The notes: a model not told the origin generated them from the letters alone. A stretch of DNA of 5,614 bases from JAGWAZ01 sp050248595 (GCA_050248595.1 JBFWSB010000305.1:1-5614); one strand, 5' to 3'; counted from the first letter of the stretch, positions 1 to 5,288 are shown. Numbers and translations: made by a program.

Positions 1-53
1 TGGGGATTGGGGATTGGGGATTGGGGATTGGGGATTGGGGATTGGGGATTGGG
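1..53. repeat. 7-bp tandem array, GGGGATT x7 (G-quadruplex-capable)
   Basis: Seven perfect head-to-tail copies of GGGGATT occupy 2-50, followed by a partial GGG at 51-53. The array touches the window edge and may continue to the left. The plus strand therefore has seven G4 runs plus one G3 run separated by 3-nt ATT loops, which satisfies the usual sequence rule for an intramolecular G-quadruplex; the minus strand is the matching C-rich strand. Similar 7-bp short tandem repeats are known from intergenic regions of filamentous cyanobacteria, so the type is known but its function is not. An open frame can be read across it (7-219), but it only translates the repeat and has no coding character. 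Confidence 0.95.
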
Positions 54-106
54 AAAGATGTGTTGGTTTGAGCCTGACGTCAAGCACCACCCCTCGCAAA
101 CTCTTC

Positions 107-141
107 TCAATCCGAAATTCGCAATCAAAAATCCCAAATTC
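107..141. repeat. Degenerate AATCCGAAATTC-type repeat, left copy
   Basis: This is an A/T-rich stretch of imperfect words of the type AATCCGAAAT, AATCAAAAAT and CCCAAATTC. Its segment at 109-126 matches 368-385 in 17 of 18 positions, the difference being G121 versus A380. The two related segments flank the ACTGCTA array. No coding potential or terminator is visible here. Confidence 0.6.
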
Positions 142-220
142 TCATCCTGTCCCTCTGAGGGCTTCCGAAGAGTCTCGCTGGTCTTGTATGTAGGCGATAT
201 AGCTCTACCAATCCTGTGAG

Positions 221-242
221 ATTCCTCGGCAGCCCTCGGAAT
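221..242. repeat. Short inverted repeat ATTCC...GGAAT
   Basis: A 5-bp inverted repeat (221-225 and 238-242) encloses a GC-rich core with two imperfect CTCGG words. The general phrase (ATTCCTCGG, short core, CTCGGAATGACA) resembles a dispersed intergenic repeat I associate with several bacterial genomes. That association is recollection only and could not be tested here. Confidence 0.3.
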
Positions 243-255
243 GACATAGTCTTGG

Positions 256-331
256 ACTGCTAACTGCTAACTGCTAACTGCTAACTGCTAACTGCTAACT
301 GCTAACTGCTAACTGCTAACTGCTAACTGCT
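256..331. repeat. 7-bp tandem array, ACTGCTA x10.9
   Basis: Ten perfect copies of ACTGCTA run from 256 to 325, and 326-331 gives six more bases of an eleventh copy before the sequence diverges at C332. Because the unit is not a multiple of three and contains TAA across the junction (and TAG on the complement), all frames on both strands are stopped. It therefore acts as a barrier to open reading frames and is clearly non-coding. Perfect copies suggest recent expansion by slippage, so copy number probably varies between strains. Confidence 0.97.
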
Positions 332-348
332 CAAGATGCCTCTCTCAA

Positions 349-406
349 TCCTCATTCCGAAACCTAAAATCCGAAATTCACAATCCGAAATCCGAAATCG
401 AAAATC
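349..406. repeat. Degenerate AATCCGAAAT tandem repeat, right copy
   Basis: Imperfect repeats of about 8-10 bp (ATTCCGAAA, AATCCGAAATTC, AATCCGAAATCCGAAATCG) run up to the stop codon of the minus-strand membrane gene at 407. On the minus strand this is the immediate 3' region of that gene, reading as GATTTCGGATTTCGGATT. No hairpin plus T-tract terminator is visible for that gene. Confidence 0.7.
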
Positions 407-1243
407 TCATTTCAGCTTCTTTCGGAGTGGCTCGATAACGTTCTGCTCGAAGTTGATGAGTGCCCCTTTCCTGAGAGGATGGTTCGGATCTGTCCGCTTA
501 TCCGTTGCACAACTCATCGGCGTACACTCGGCCCGGACGTCAACAACTCTGTGCAACGTCATTCTGCTTCCATCCTTTCTTTCAACAATCTCGATATAAG
601 CTTCCTGCGTTGTATCCCGCCACGGTGGATTGACCGACATTGCCAACGTCGTGTCTTTGATTCTAATCCAAAAGCTCTCTTCTTCGCTGGGGCTTCCCTT
701 CACACTCACAACAAAGCCTTTCCCTTCAAGCGATTTCAGTGAATCAATCAGAAGAGTTCGCGAGACCTTGAAGTTATACTCTTGATCGTAGTTCCACCCC
801 GGAATGCAGCTTGTAGCCGTAAAGGCAAACATGGTAACCAGAAGGATTGGAATGGTAGCAAAGCGTCCTGCTTCGAGAGGTTTGAAACGTTCCGCATAGA
901 AGAGCGCAGCCGGAACCATCAGGAGTGCAATGAGATCGGTCGGATCAACTACGCGACCAACTGGGAGAAATCCAAGGCTGTTCCAGCTTTCGATCAAAGG
1001 TTCCGAAATGGGAAGTTTCCAGAGGAGGAAGAAAACCGCAGTAAGAACCCCCATGAGTTTTGGACGACGAGGGAAAAGAGTAAGGGAGAAGAGTGTGAAG
1101 GCAAAAACACCCGCAACGTCGGAGAGCTTTCCAGTCCAGAGTGAACCGTAGGCATCTTTCAGCAAGTGATCGTTCAGAATAAGCAGAGCCAGTGAGAGTA
1201 GAAATCCTACTGAACGAAGTAGATCAAACCTACGGTTATTCAT
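407..1243 (-). CDS. Hypothetical multi-pass membrane protein (278 aa)
   Basis: I cannot name this protein. It starts with a basic segment (MNNRRFDLLR) and about five hydrophobic stretches, near residues 12-29, 43-58, 63-79, 102-118 and 128-147. A soluble C-terminal part of about 130 residues (150-278) follows, rich in charged and hydroxyl residues. Two stretches look conserved: TGKLSDVAGVFAF (residues 38-50), just before the second membrane segment, and GRVVDPTDLIAL (96-107), just before the fourth. I recall similar motifs in uncharacterised FCB membrane proteins, without a family name. Cys146 lies at the end of the last membrane segment and Cys240/Cys245 in the tail. The start at 1243 is backed by GGAG at 1254-1257 (minus-strand reading), 10 nt upstream. 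It is divergent from yajC. Several plus-strand frames cross it but lack start signals and protein character. Role unknown. Confidence 0.85.
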   Translation of the reverse strand: MNNRRFDLLRSVGFLLSLALLILNDHLLKDAYGSLWTGKLSDVAGVFAFTLFSLTLFPRRPKLMGVLTAVFFLLWKLPISEPLIESWNSLGFLPVGRVVDPTDLIALLMVPAALFYAERFKPLEAGRFATIPILLVTMFAFTATSCIPGWNYDQEYNFKVSRTLLIDSLKSLEGKGFVVSVKGSPSEEESFWIRIKDTTLAMSVNPPWRDTTQEAYIEIVERKDGSRMTLHRVVDVRAECTPMSCATDKRTDPNHPLRKGALINFEQNVIEPLRKKLK

Positions 1244-1408
1244 GGTATTAGGTCTCCATATAAGATTTCCGTGAAGATTGCACTATTATGATTCGCCACC
1301 GCAACAAGACTACCTGACGTTGTTTCGTAACAGCAAGGCGGAATGGAAACATTTGATCTTTTGATTGTAGCTCCACAACACGAGAACCTTAAAGAGGCCG
1401 ACGTATGA

Positions 1409-1443
1409 GGAGCAAAGGTTTTTGGAGCAAAGGTTTTTGCTCC
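1409..1443. repeat. 15-bp direct duplication with perfect 8-bp hairpin
   Basis: The word GGAGCAAAGGTTTTT occurs twice without a gap, at 1409-1423 and 1424-1438, and is followed by GCTCC. The second copy plus GCTCC makes a perfect hairpin: GGAGCAAA at 1424-1431, loop GGTT, TTTGCTCC at 1436-1443. The first copy could pair with the same right arm, so the two left arms compete. No T-run follows the stem, so an intrinsic terminator is unlikely. It looks like a partly duplicated palindromic intergenic repeat. Confidence 0.8.
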
Positions 1444-1498
1444 CTACGGTGGCATTGAACCGTATTGGCTTCAGCTGACTTTGCCAACTCTCCCCTTG

Positions 1499-1538
1499 AC
1501 TCATATACTCATACACCCTCACACTCATACACTCGTAT
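1499..1538. repeat. Degenerate octamer array (ACTCATAC-type, 5 units)
   Basis: Five consecutive 8-bp units read ACTCATAT, ACTCATAC, ACCCTCAC, ACTCATAC and ACTCGTAT. This is the only short-word array in the window with an 8-bp period, and it has decayed. It lies 90-130 nt upstream of yajC. An open frame runs through it into yajC from an ATG at 1481, but that extension only translates the repeat and is not part of the protein. Confidence 0.7.
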
Positions 1539-1627
1539 CGACACACCGAAAGAAACACCCCACTTCCGTTAGATTCGGCATATTCGTCCCTTGTACTTCT
1601 CCAACTAACCGCAAAAACGGACGAGAC

Positions 1628-1951
1628 ATGGATTTTTATTCAATTTTTCTCTTTGCTCCACCGCCGGGAGGCGAAGGTGGTGCATCAAGTATGTTGCCGA
1701 CACTTCTGATGTTCGGTGCAATCGGCCTAATTTTCTACTTCATGATTATTCGTCCCCAAAGCAAGCGAATGAAGGAGCACCGCGCACTAATCTCGGCAGT
1801 AAAGCGAGGAGATAAAGTGACGATGAATGGTGGCCTGCATGGAACAATTCACGAGGTAAAGGAAACAACAGTACTTGTTGAGATTGCCCGAAATACCGTT
1901 GTGGAATATGAGAAAGGTTCGATTCAGGGAGTAGCGAAATCAGAAGACTAA
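1628..1951 (+). CDS. yajC: YajC, preprotein translocase accessory subunit
   Basis: YajC is a small inner-membrane protein that associates with SecDF within the Sec translocon holocomplex; it is usually not essential. The 107-residue product has the family layout: a short periplasmic N-terminus with a Pro/Gly stretch (residues 11-18), one membrane helix at about 22-41, the diagnostic FYFMIIRPQSKR directly after it, and a cytoplasmic domain with GDKVTMNGGLHGTIHEV (61-77). Length is normal. The start at 1628 is chosen because it gives the usual N-terminus; the frame stays open back to 1481 but only through repeats. Its ribosome site is weak (GGA at 1619-1621, spacing 6). ribBA follows closely and may be co-transcribed. 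In many genomes yajC sits beside secD/secF or tgt, neither of which is seen here. Confidence 0.95.
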   Translation: MDFYSIFLFAPPPGGEGGASSMLPTLLMFGAIGLIFYFMIIRPQSKRMKEHRALISAVKRGDKVTMNGGLHGTIHEVKETTVLVEIARNTVVEYEKGSIQGVAKSED

Positions 1952-2026
1952 TTTCTTCTGCTACTCTCTCTCTCTTTCGATACCGTTGAACACTAAAATG
2001 ATAGAAGAATGAACGGGATGATGACT

Positions 2027-2032
2027 GAAGGA
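2027..2032 (+). promoter_or_regulatory. Shine-Dalgarno that decides the ribBA start
   Basis: GAAGGA lies 6 nt before the ATG at 2039, a good spacing. The upstream in-frame ATGs at 2009, 2018 and 2021 have no comparable purine-rich site at a suitable distance. This favours initiation at 2039. Confidence 0.55.
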
Positions 2033-2038
2033 TATGGC

Positions 2039-3289
2039 ATGAACGGTCAGGATGAAGCCTTTGCCGAGATTGAGCGGGCGTTAGAGCACCTTCGTGCCGG
2101 GAAGATCGTGATCGTTGTCGACGATGAGAAGCGGGAGAACGAAGGGGACTTTATTGCTGCCGGTGAGACCTGTACGCCTGAGGTGATGAACTTTCTGACG
2201 AGAGAGGGGCGTGGGATGATCTGCGCCCCAATTACAGAAGATCGCGCCGCTGAACTGGAACTTGATCTCCTCGTTTCACAGGCAACAATGCCACACGGCA
2301 ACAACCCTCCGCACGGAACTCCCTACACGATGTTGGTTGACTACCGACATGGGACGACCACGGGCATTTCTACTGAGGACAGATCGGCAACAATTCGTGC
2401 TCTGGCCGACAGGAATTCCAAGCCGAGTGACTTCTACCGTCCGGGACATATCGCGCCGTTGCGCGCAGTCCGCGAAGGAGTGCTCCGCCGCGCTGGACAT
2501 ACCGAAGCAGTTGTTGACTTGCTCCGACTTGCAGGAATGGAACCGGTTGGCGTGTTGAGTGAGATTCTGAACGAGGATGGCTCGATGGCGCGGATGCCTG
2601 AACTTCAGGTGATTGCCCAAAAACACGACATGCCACTTGTGACCATCGCCGACCTAATTAAGTACCGACTCGCACGGGAGAAACTTGTCCGCAAAGTTGT
2701 GGAGGTGAACCTGCCGACAAAGTGGGGTGACTTCCGCCTCCACCTCTACCACAATGTGGTGGATGGTAAGGAGCACATGGCTTTAGTGAAAGGAGATATA
2801 TCGACCGAAGAGCCAGTGCTTGTTCGCGTTCACAGCGAGTGCTTCACCGGCGATACACTCGGCTCGCTCCGATGCGATTGCCAAAACCAATTGCAGGCTG
2901 CGATGCGGCAAGTCTCCCGCGAAGGGCGTGGCGTTGTCCTCTACATGCGGCAGGAAGGGCGTGGCATCGGGTTGACAAATAAGCTGAAGGCCTACGCACT
3001 TCAAGATGAGGGACAGGATACTGTTGAGGCAAACGAGGCACTTGGGTTCAAGGCCGATCTGCGAGATTACGGACTCGGCGCACAGATACTGGTAGACCTC
3101 GGCATCAGCGAGATGCGCCTGATGACAAACAATCCGAAGAAGGTTGTCGGTCTCGAAAGCTATGGACTTCACATTGTGGAGCGAGTTCCGGTGATCTCAG
3201 AACCGAACGAGCACAACGAGCGGTACTTGCAGACAAAGCAAGAGAAGATGGGACATATCTTCAGTGGTACTCCGGCCTCAACTGATTGA
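2039..3289 (+). CDS. ribBA: RibBA: DHBP synthase / GTP cyclohydrolase II
   Basis: This bifunctional cytosolic enzyme supplies both precursors of riboflavin. The N-terminal half makes 3,4-dihydroxy-2-butanone 4-phosphate from ribulose 5-phosphate. The C-terminal half opens GTP to the diaminopyrimidine 5'-phosphate with loss of formate and pyrophosphate. Numbered from 2039 (416 aa), the RibB half shows the acidic loop DDEKRENEGD (28-37), FLTREGRGM (52-60), RRAGHTEA with His154, and Glu175. The RibA half shows the zinc cysteines C268, C279 and C281 with the same 11/13 spacing as E. coli RibA, MRQEGRGIGL, and equivalents of E. coli Tyr105, Asp126 and Arg128 at 319, 340 and 342. Both halves therefore look active. 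The frame also has ATGs at 2009, 2018 and 2021; 2039 has the better ribosome site and a more typical N-terminus, so 2009-3289 (426 aa) is the alternative. No FMN riboswitch fits in the short leader. It follows yajC closely. Confidence 0.96.
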   Translation: MNGQDEAFAEIERALEHLRAGKIVIVVDDEKRENEGDFIAAGETCTPEVMNFLTREGRGMICAPITEDRAAELELDLLVSQATMPHGNNPPHGTPYTMLVDYRHGTTTGISTEDRSATIRALADRNSKPSDFYRPGHIAPLRAVREGVLRRAGHTEAVVDLLRLAGMEPVGVLSEILNEDGSMARMPELQVIAQKHDMPLVTIADLIKYRLAREKLVRKVVEVNLPTKWGDFRLHLYHNVVDGKEHMALVKGDISTEEPVLVRVHSECFTGDTLGSLRCDCQNQLQAAMRQVSREGRGVVLYMRQEGRGIGLTNKLKAYALQDEGQDTVEANEALGFKADLRDYGLGAQILVDLGISEMRLMTNNPKKVVGLESYGLHIVERVPVISEPNEHNERYLQTKQEKMGHIFSGTPASTD

Positions 3290-3312
3290 GGCTGGAGTCA
3301 CCCTCTCTTTTC
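3269..3312 (+). terminator. Terminator-like hairpin overlapping the ribBA stop
   Basis: A 12-bp stem pairs 3269-3280 (ACTCCGGCCTCA) with 3287-3298 (TGAGGCTGGAGT), with one G-U pair and a 6-nt loop ACTGAT. The right arm begins with the TGA stop codon of ribBA. It is followed by a pyrimidine stretch with a short TTTT at 3308-3311, not an immediate long T-run, so the strength as an intrinsic terminator is uncertain. It would separate ribBA from the downstream larA-like gene. Confidence 0.55.
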
Positions 3313-3404
3313 ACAGTTTTGTTTCACAGGTTGCAGGCTCGATTGATCCTATCAGCTTTCCCCCTCTCATCAATCTATCAACATTCACGGTTCACTGAAG
3401 GCGA

Positions 3405-4700
3405 ATGATTCCCTCGCATTCTGTTCCAAACATCTTTCAACCTCTCCTTATCTCCCCCCCTTCTACCGAAATTATTCGGCACGAACAACTCAGGCTTGAA
3501 TCTAAGTATTGTCCCCTTCTCTCTTCGCCCCCCCTCTCCACTCTTGCAGACTTATCCAGCCGTTCAAGTTCCGTAGTCATTACCGTGACCGACGCTACGC
3601 GCCCATCTCCAGACCGTCTCCTGCTTCAGTTGATTCGCAAAACCCTCGATGTGGCAGGAGTCAAGCCAGAACAGATTACTCTCCTCTGCGCAACTGGGCT
3701 TCACAGACCGATGAGCCGTGACGAGGCAATTGATAAGTTGGGCGAGGAAAATTTGCGAGGAGTAGAATTCGTAAACCACGCTGCCAACGATAAAGATCAA
3801 CTGGTAGAAGTTGGAGTGGTGCAGGGGATTCCAGTAGTTGTCAACCGCCGTTGTGTTGAGGCCGATTTACTGATAGCTCTCGGCGTTGTGGAGCCTCACC
3901 AATATGCTGGCTTTTCTGGTGGAGCAAAGAGTGTGGTGATTGGCTGCGGAGGAGAGACGACAATTCAGGAGACACACGGCATTGGGATGATCGGAAAGCC
4001 AGGAACGCAACTGACCGCAATCCGAGGGAATCCGTTTCAGTCGTTTGTGCGAGAGGGAGGGAAGAAGATTGGTCTGCGCTACGTTCTGAACGTAGCCCTC
4101 AACGGAGATGGTGAGATTGTTGGGAGTGCCTGCGGAGACCCAACGGAAGTTCACGACTACTTAGCTGCCATGTCTTTGAAAATCTGCCGTGTGGATATTC
4201 TCGAACCGGCATCGGCTGCTCTGGTAGGTGTGCCCGAATCGAAGGGGACAAATCTCTATCAAGCCAGTAGGGCTGCAACTTATCTATCACTTGCCGAGAG
4301 ATCGCCACTGCGCTTCGGAGGACCAATCATTATTCCGGCAACGATTCGTGAGGGGGCAGGGGATGGAATTGGAGAGAAGCACTTTTTCGACCTTCTCTCC
4401 CGTGCTGAATCTCCTGCGACCTTGATTAGAGAGTTTGAAGAGAAGAATTCTCCTGCGGGGGGACAACGAGCCTACATCGTTGCGCGGACATTACAGAACC
4501 ATCCGATTATCGTTGCTGGAGCAGAGCATCCTGAAGTGGTGAGGGCTTGCCACATGATTCCAGCCATAGATTTGGACGAAGCGTTAAACATCGCTGAAGA
4601 TATCGTAAGACAAAAGTTTGGCAGCCACCAACAGAAATTACTGCTAATTGAGAATGGCTTGACGACAATTCCGAGACTTGCAGAGCAGAGAGTAGAATAG
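3405..4700 (+). CDS. larA: LarA-family nickel-pincer racemase/epimerase
   Basis: LarA proteins invert the hydroxyl-bearing carbon of 2-hydroxy acids (type reaction: L-lactate to D-lactate) with a covalently bound nickel-pincer nucleotide cofactor. The 431-aa product matches the family along its length. Against Lactobacillus plantarum LarA as I remember it, the key residues fall at a near-constant offset of 8-9: Arg66 in DATRP (R75), His100 in GLHRP (H108), His165 in EPHQYAGFSGG (H174), the cofactor-anchoring Lys175 (K184), nickel-ligand His191 (H200) and Gln286 (Q295). The one difference is Arg289 where that enzyme has Lys298, so the substrate may not be lactate. The start is secure: an in-frame TGA lies at 3396-3398 and the next Met is residue 103. 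GAAGG at 3397-3401 is only 3 nt from the ATG. The N-terminus is Pro/Ser-rich and encoded by pyrimidine-rich DNA with two C7 runs. No larB, larC or larE is nearby, so the cofactor must be made elsewhere. Confidence 0.9.
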   Translation: MIPSHSVPNIFQPLLISPPSTEIIRHEQLRLESKYCPLLSSPPLSTLADLSSRSSSVVITVTDATRPSPDRLLLQLIRKTLDVAGVKPEQITLLCATGLHRPMSRDEAIDKLGEENLRGVEFVNHAANDKDQLVEVGVVQGIPVVVNRRCVEADLLIALGVVEPHQYAGFSGGAKSVVIGCGGETTIQETHGIGMIGKPGTQLTAIRGNPFQSFVREGGKKIGLRYVLNVALNGDGEIVGSACGDPTEVHDYLAAMSLKICRVDILEPASAALVGVPESKGTNLYQASRAATYLSLAERSPLRFGGPIIIPATIREGAGDGIGEKHFFDLLSRAESPATLIREFEEKNSPAGGQRAYIVARTLQNHPIIVAGAEHPEVVRACHMIPAIDLDEALNIAEDIVRQKFGSHQQKLLLIENGLTTIPRLAEQRVE

Positions 4701-5148
4701 AGTTGAGATTGCTAACGAGCAGTGGGTAGATACCTTGAGTATCGACCATAAAAGAGAACTTCGGAAGATCAAAACGAATAGACAGACTGTCCCGAAGGGA
4801 CAACCGCTGTGTGGCCGGGGATGATAATCCCCGGAGACGATATGTTGAAGATTCTTCTCGCCCCGAAGTGGTAGAATGAACGAGCGAAGATGTCAGCACA
4901 TCCGGTTCAGCCCCCCCTTCTGAGCGTAAGATTAAAGAGCAACCGTATTCCGCGGGGCGCAGCCTACGGCTTTCCCCACGGCCACGCAGCAAAGCTTCCT
5001 TCGGGAGCGAGGATTGGCGGCATATCGAGAAAAGAATTACTCTAAAGACGAGACCAACCATTGTCCGAAAGTGATGTATCAACGGGAAGTGTGGTTTCTC
5101 ATTCTCATTTGCCATATGTATACTTAAGCCGAGAGGGGCAAAGAAAGC
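4701..5148. other. Long non-coding region with hairpin cluster
   Basis: This stretch of about 450 bp after the larA-like gene has no supported gene. A 219-aa frame on the minus strand (4507-5166) crosses it but lies antisense to the larA 3' end, translates hairpins, and shows no recognisable protein character. An imperfect hairpin sits near its start: GGT.GATAC at 4725-4733 pairs with GTATC.ACC at 4739-4747 around one A/G mismatch. No T-run follows, so it is not a clear terminator for larA. The centre (4788-5008) is described separately as a palindrome cluster. Confidence 0.6.
4788..5008. repeat. Cluster of five palindromes, probable dispersed repeat element
   Basis: Five hairpins occur in about 220 bp: TGTCCC/GGGACA around GAA (4788-4802); CCGGGGAT/ATCCCCGG around GATA (4815-4834); GATGT/ACATC around CAGC (4889-4902); CCGCGGGG/CCCCACGG (4950-4957 with 4974-4981, one G-U pair), enclosing AGCC/GGCT around TAC (4961-4971); and GCTTCC/GGGAGC around TTC (4994-5008, one G-U pair). 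Such density with no open frame fits either a palindromic intergenic repeat family or a structured RNA. The phrasing, with CCCGAAGGG and an inverted CCGGGGAT, resembles dispersed repeats I associate with other FCB genomes, but this was not tested. No transposase is present. Confidence 0.55.
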
Positions 5149-5187
5149 AAAAAGCCGAAGAAGCATTCAGCTTCTCCGGCTTTTTTT
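5149..5187. terminator. Strong two-way intrinsic terminator
   Basis: AGCCGAAGAAGC at 5153-5164 pairs with GCTTCTCCGGCT at 5170-5181 around loop ATTCA, and flanking A5 (5149-5153) and T7 (5181-5187) runs lengthen it. In minus-strand RNA every pair in the 12-bp stem forms, with one G-U; in plus-strand RNA that position is an A/C mismatch. The minus strand ends in T5, the plus strand in T7. It lies 5 nt after the tRNA-Leu gene on the minus strand and is most likely its terminator. It could also stop plus-strand transcripts coming from larA. Confidence 0.88.
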
Positions 5188-5191
5188 AGAG

Positions 5192-5275
5192 TGCGGAAGG
5201 CGGGACTTGAACCCGCACGCCACGGTGGGCGCCACCCCCTCAAGATGGTGCGTCTGCCAATTCCGCCACTTCCGC
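5192..5275 (-). tRNA. tRNA-Leu (anticodon GAG)
   Basis: The minus strand folds into a complete class II tRNA of 84 nt: acceptor GCGGAAG/CTTCCGC (7 bp), D-stem GCG/CGC with GG in the loop, anticodon stem CCATC/GGTGG (one T-G pair), anticodon loop TTGAGGG giving anticodon GAG, long variable arm CGCC/GGCG, T-stem GCGGG/CCCGC with loop TTCAAGT, and discriminator A at 5192. The long variable arm, A73 and GAG identify leucine (codons CTC and CTT). The 3' CCA is not encoded (CTCT follows) and must be added after transcription. A promoter-like element lies just upstream and a strong terminator just downstream, so this is probably a single-gene transcript. Confidence 0.97.
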
Positions 5276-5288
5276 ATCTGAGGAAGCG

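Larger units (their letters stand above)
1244..1627. other. Intergenic region between divergent genes
   Basis: This 384-bp gap separates the minus-strand membrane gene from yajC and should hold promoters for both. I see no convincing consensus. TAGATTCG at 1570-1577 matches the Bacteroidota TAnnTTTG element at five of six fixed positions, about 50 nt before yajC, but no TTTG box lies at the right distance upstream. The rest holds the 15-bp duplication and the octamer array described separately. A minus-strand frame at 1310-1558 only translates these repeats. Confidence 0.6.

Noticed and set aside
7..219. 70-aa plus-strand frame
   Set aside because: Its first residues are a translation of the GGGGATT array and the rest shows no protein features or ribosome site.
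1..331. CRISPR array or telomere-like end
   Set aside because: Both arrays are contiguous 7-bp units without spacers, and no cas genes are present. GGGGATT resembles telomeric repeats only in composition; normal genes follow and nothing else suggests a chromosome end.
336..1151. Several plus-strand frames antisense to the membrane gene
   Set aside because: They lie fully or largely opposite a better-supported gene with membrane segments and a ribosome site; their products look random.
1310..1558. 82-aa minus-strand frame
   Set aside because: It translates the 15-bp duplication (NLCSKNLCS) and the octamer array; low-complexity, not a gene.
1481..1627. Upstream extension of yajC to the ATG at 1481
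   Set aside because: The added 49 residues translate the ACTCATAC repeat and are absent from typical YajC; the start at 1628 gives the normal N-terminus.
2047..3172. Minus-strand frames and a plus frame inside ribBA
   Set aside because: They overlap strongly conserved RibBA coding sequence on the opposite strand or in another frame; codon shadows.
3341..3375. Inverted repeat GATTGAT/ATCAATC as an operator for the larA-like gene
   Set aside because: Only 7 bp per arm with a 21-nt gap and no regulator gene nearby; likely to occur by chance in this pyrimidine-rich leader.
4507..5166. 219-aa minus-strand frame across larA 3' end and hairpin cluster
   Set aside because: About 190 bp is antisense to larA, the rest translates palindromes and ends of the terminator; no family features. 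Long open frames of this kind arise by chance in such repeats.
5192..5275. tRNA-Leu as an integration site
   Set aside because: No integrase, no direct repeat of the tRNA 3' end elsewhere in the window, and no foreign-looking genes beside it.
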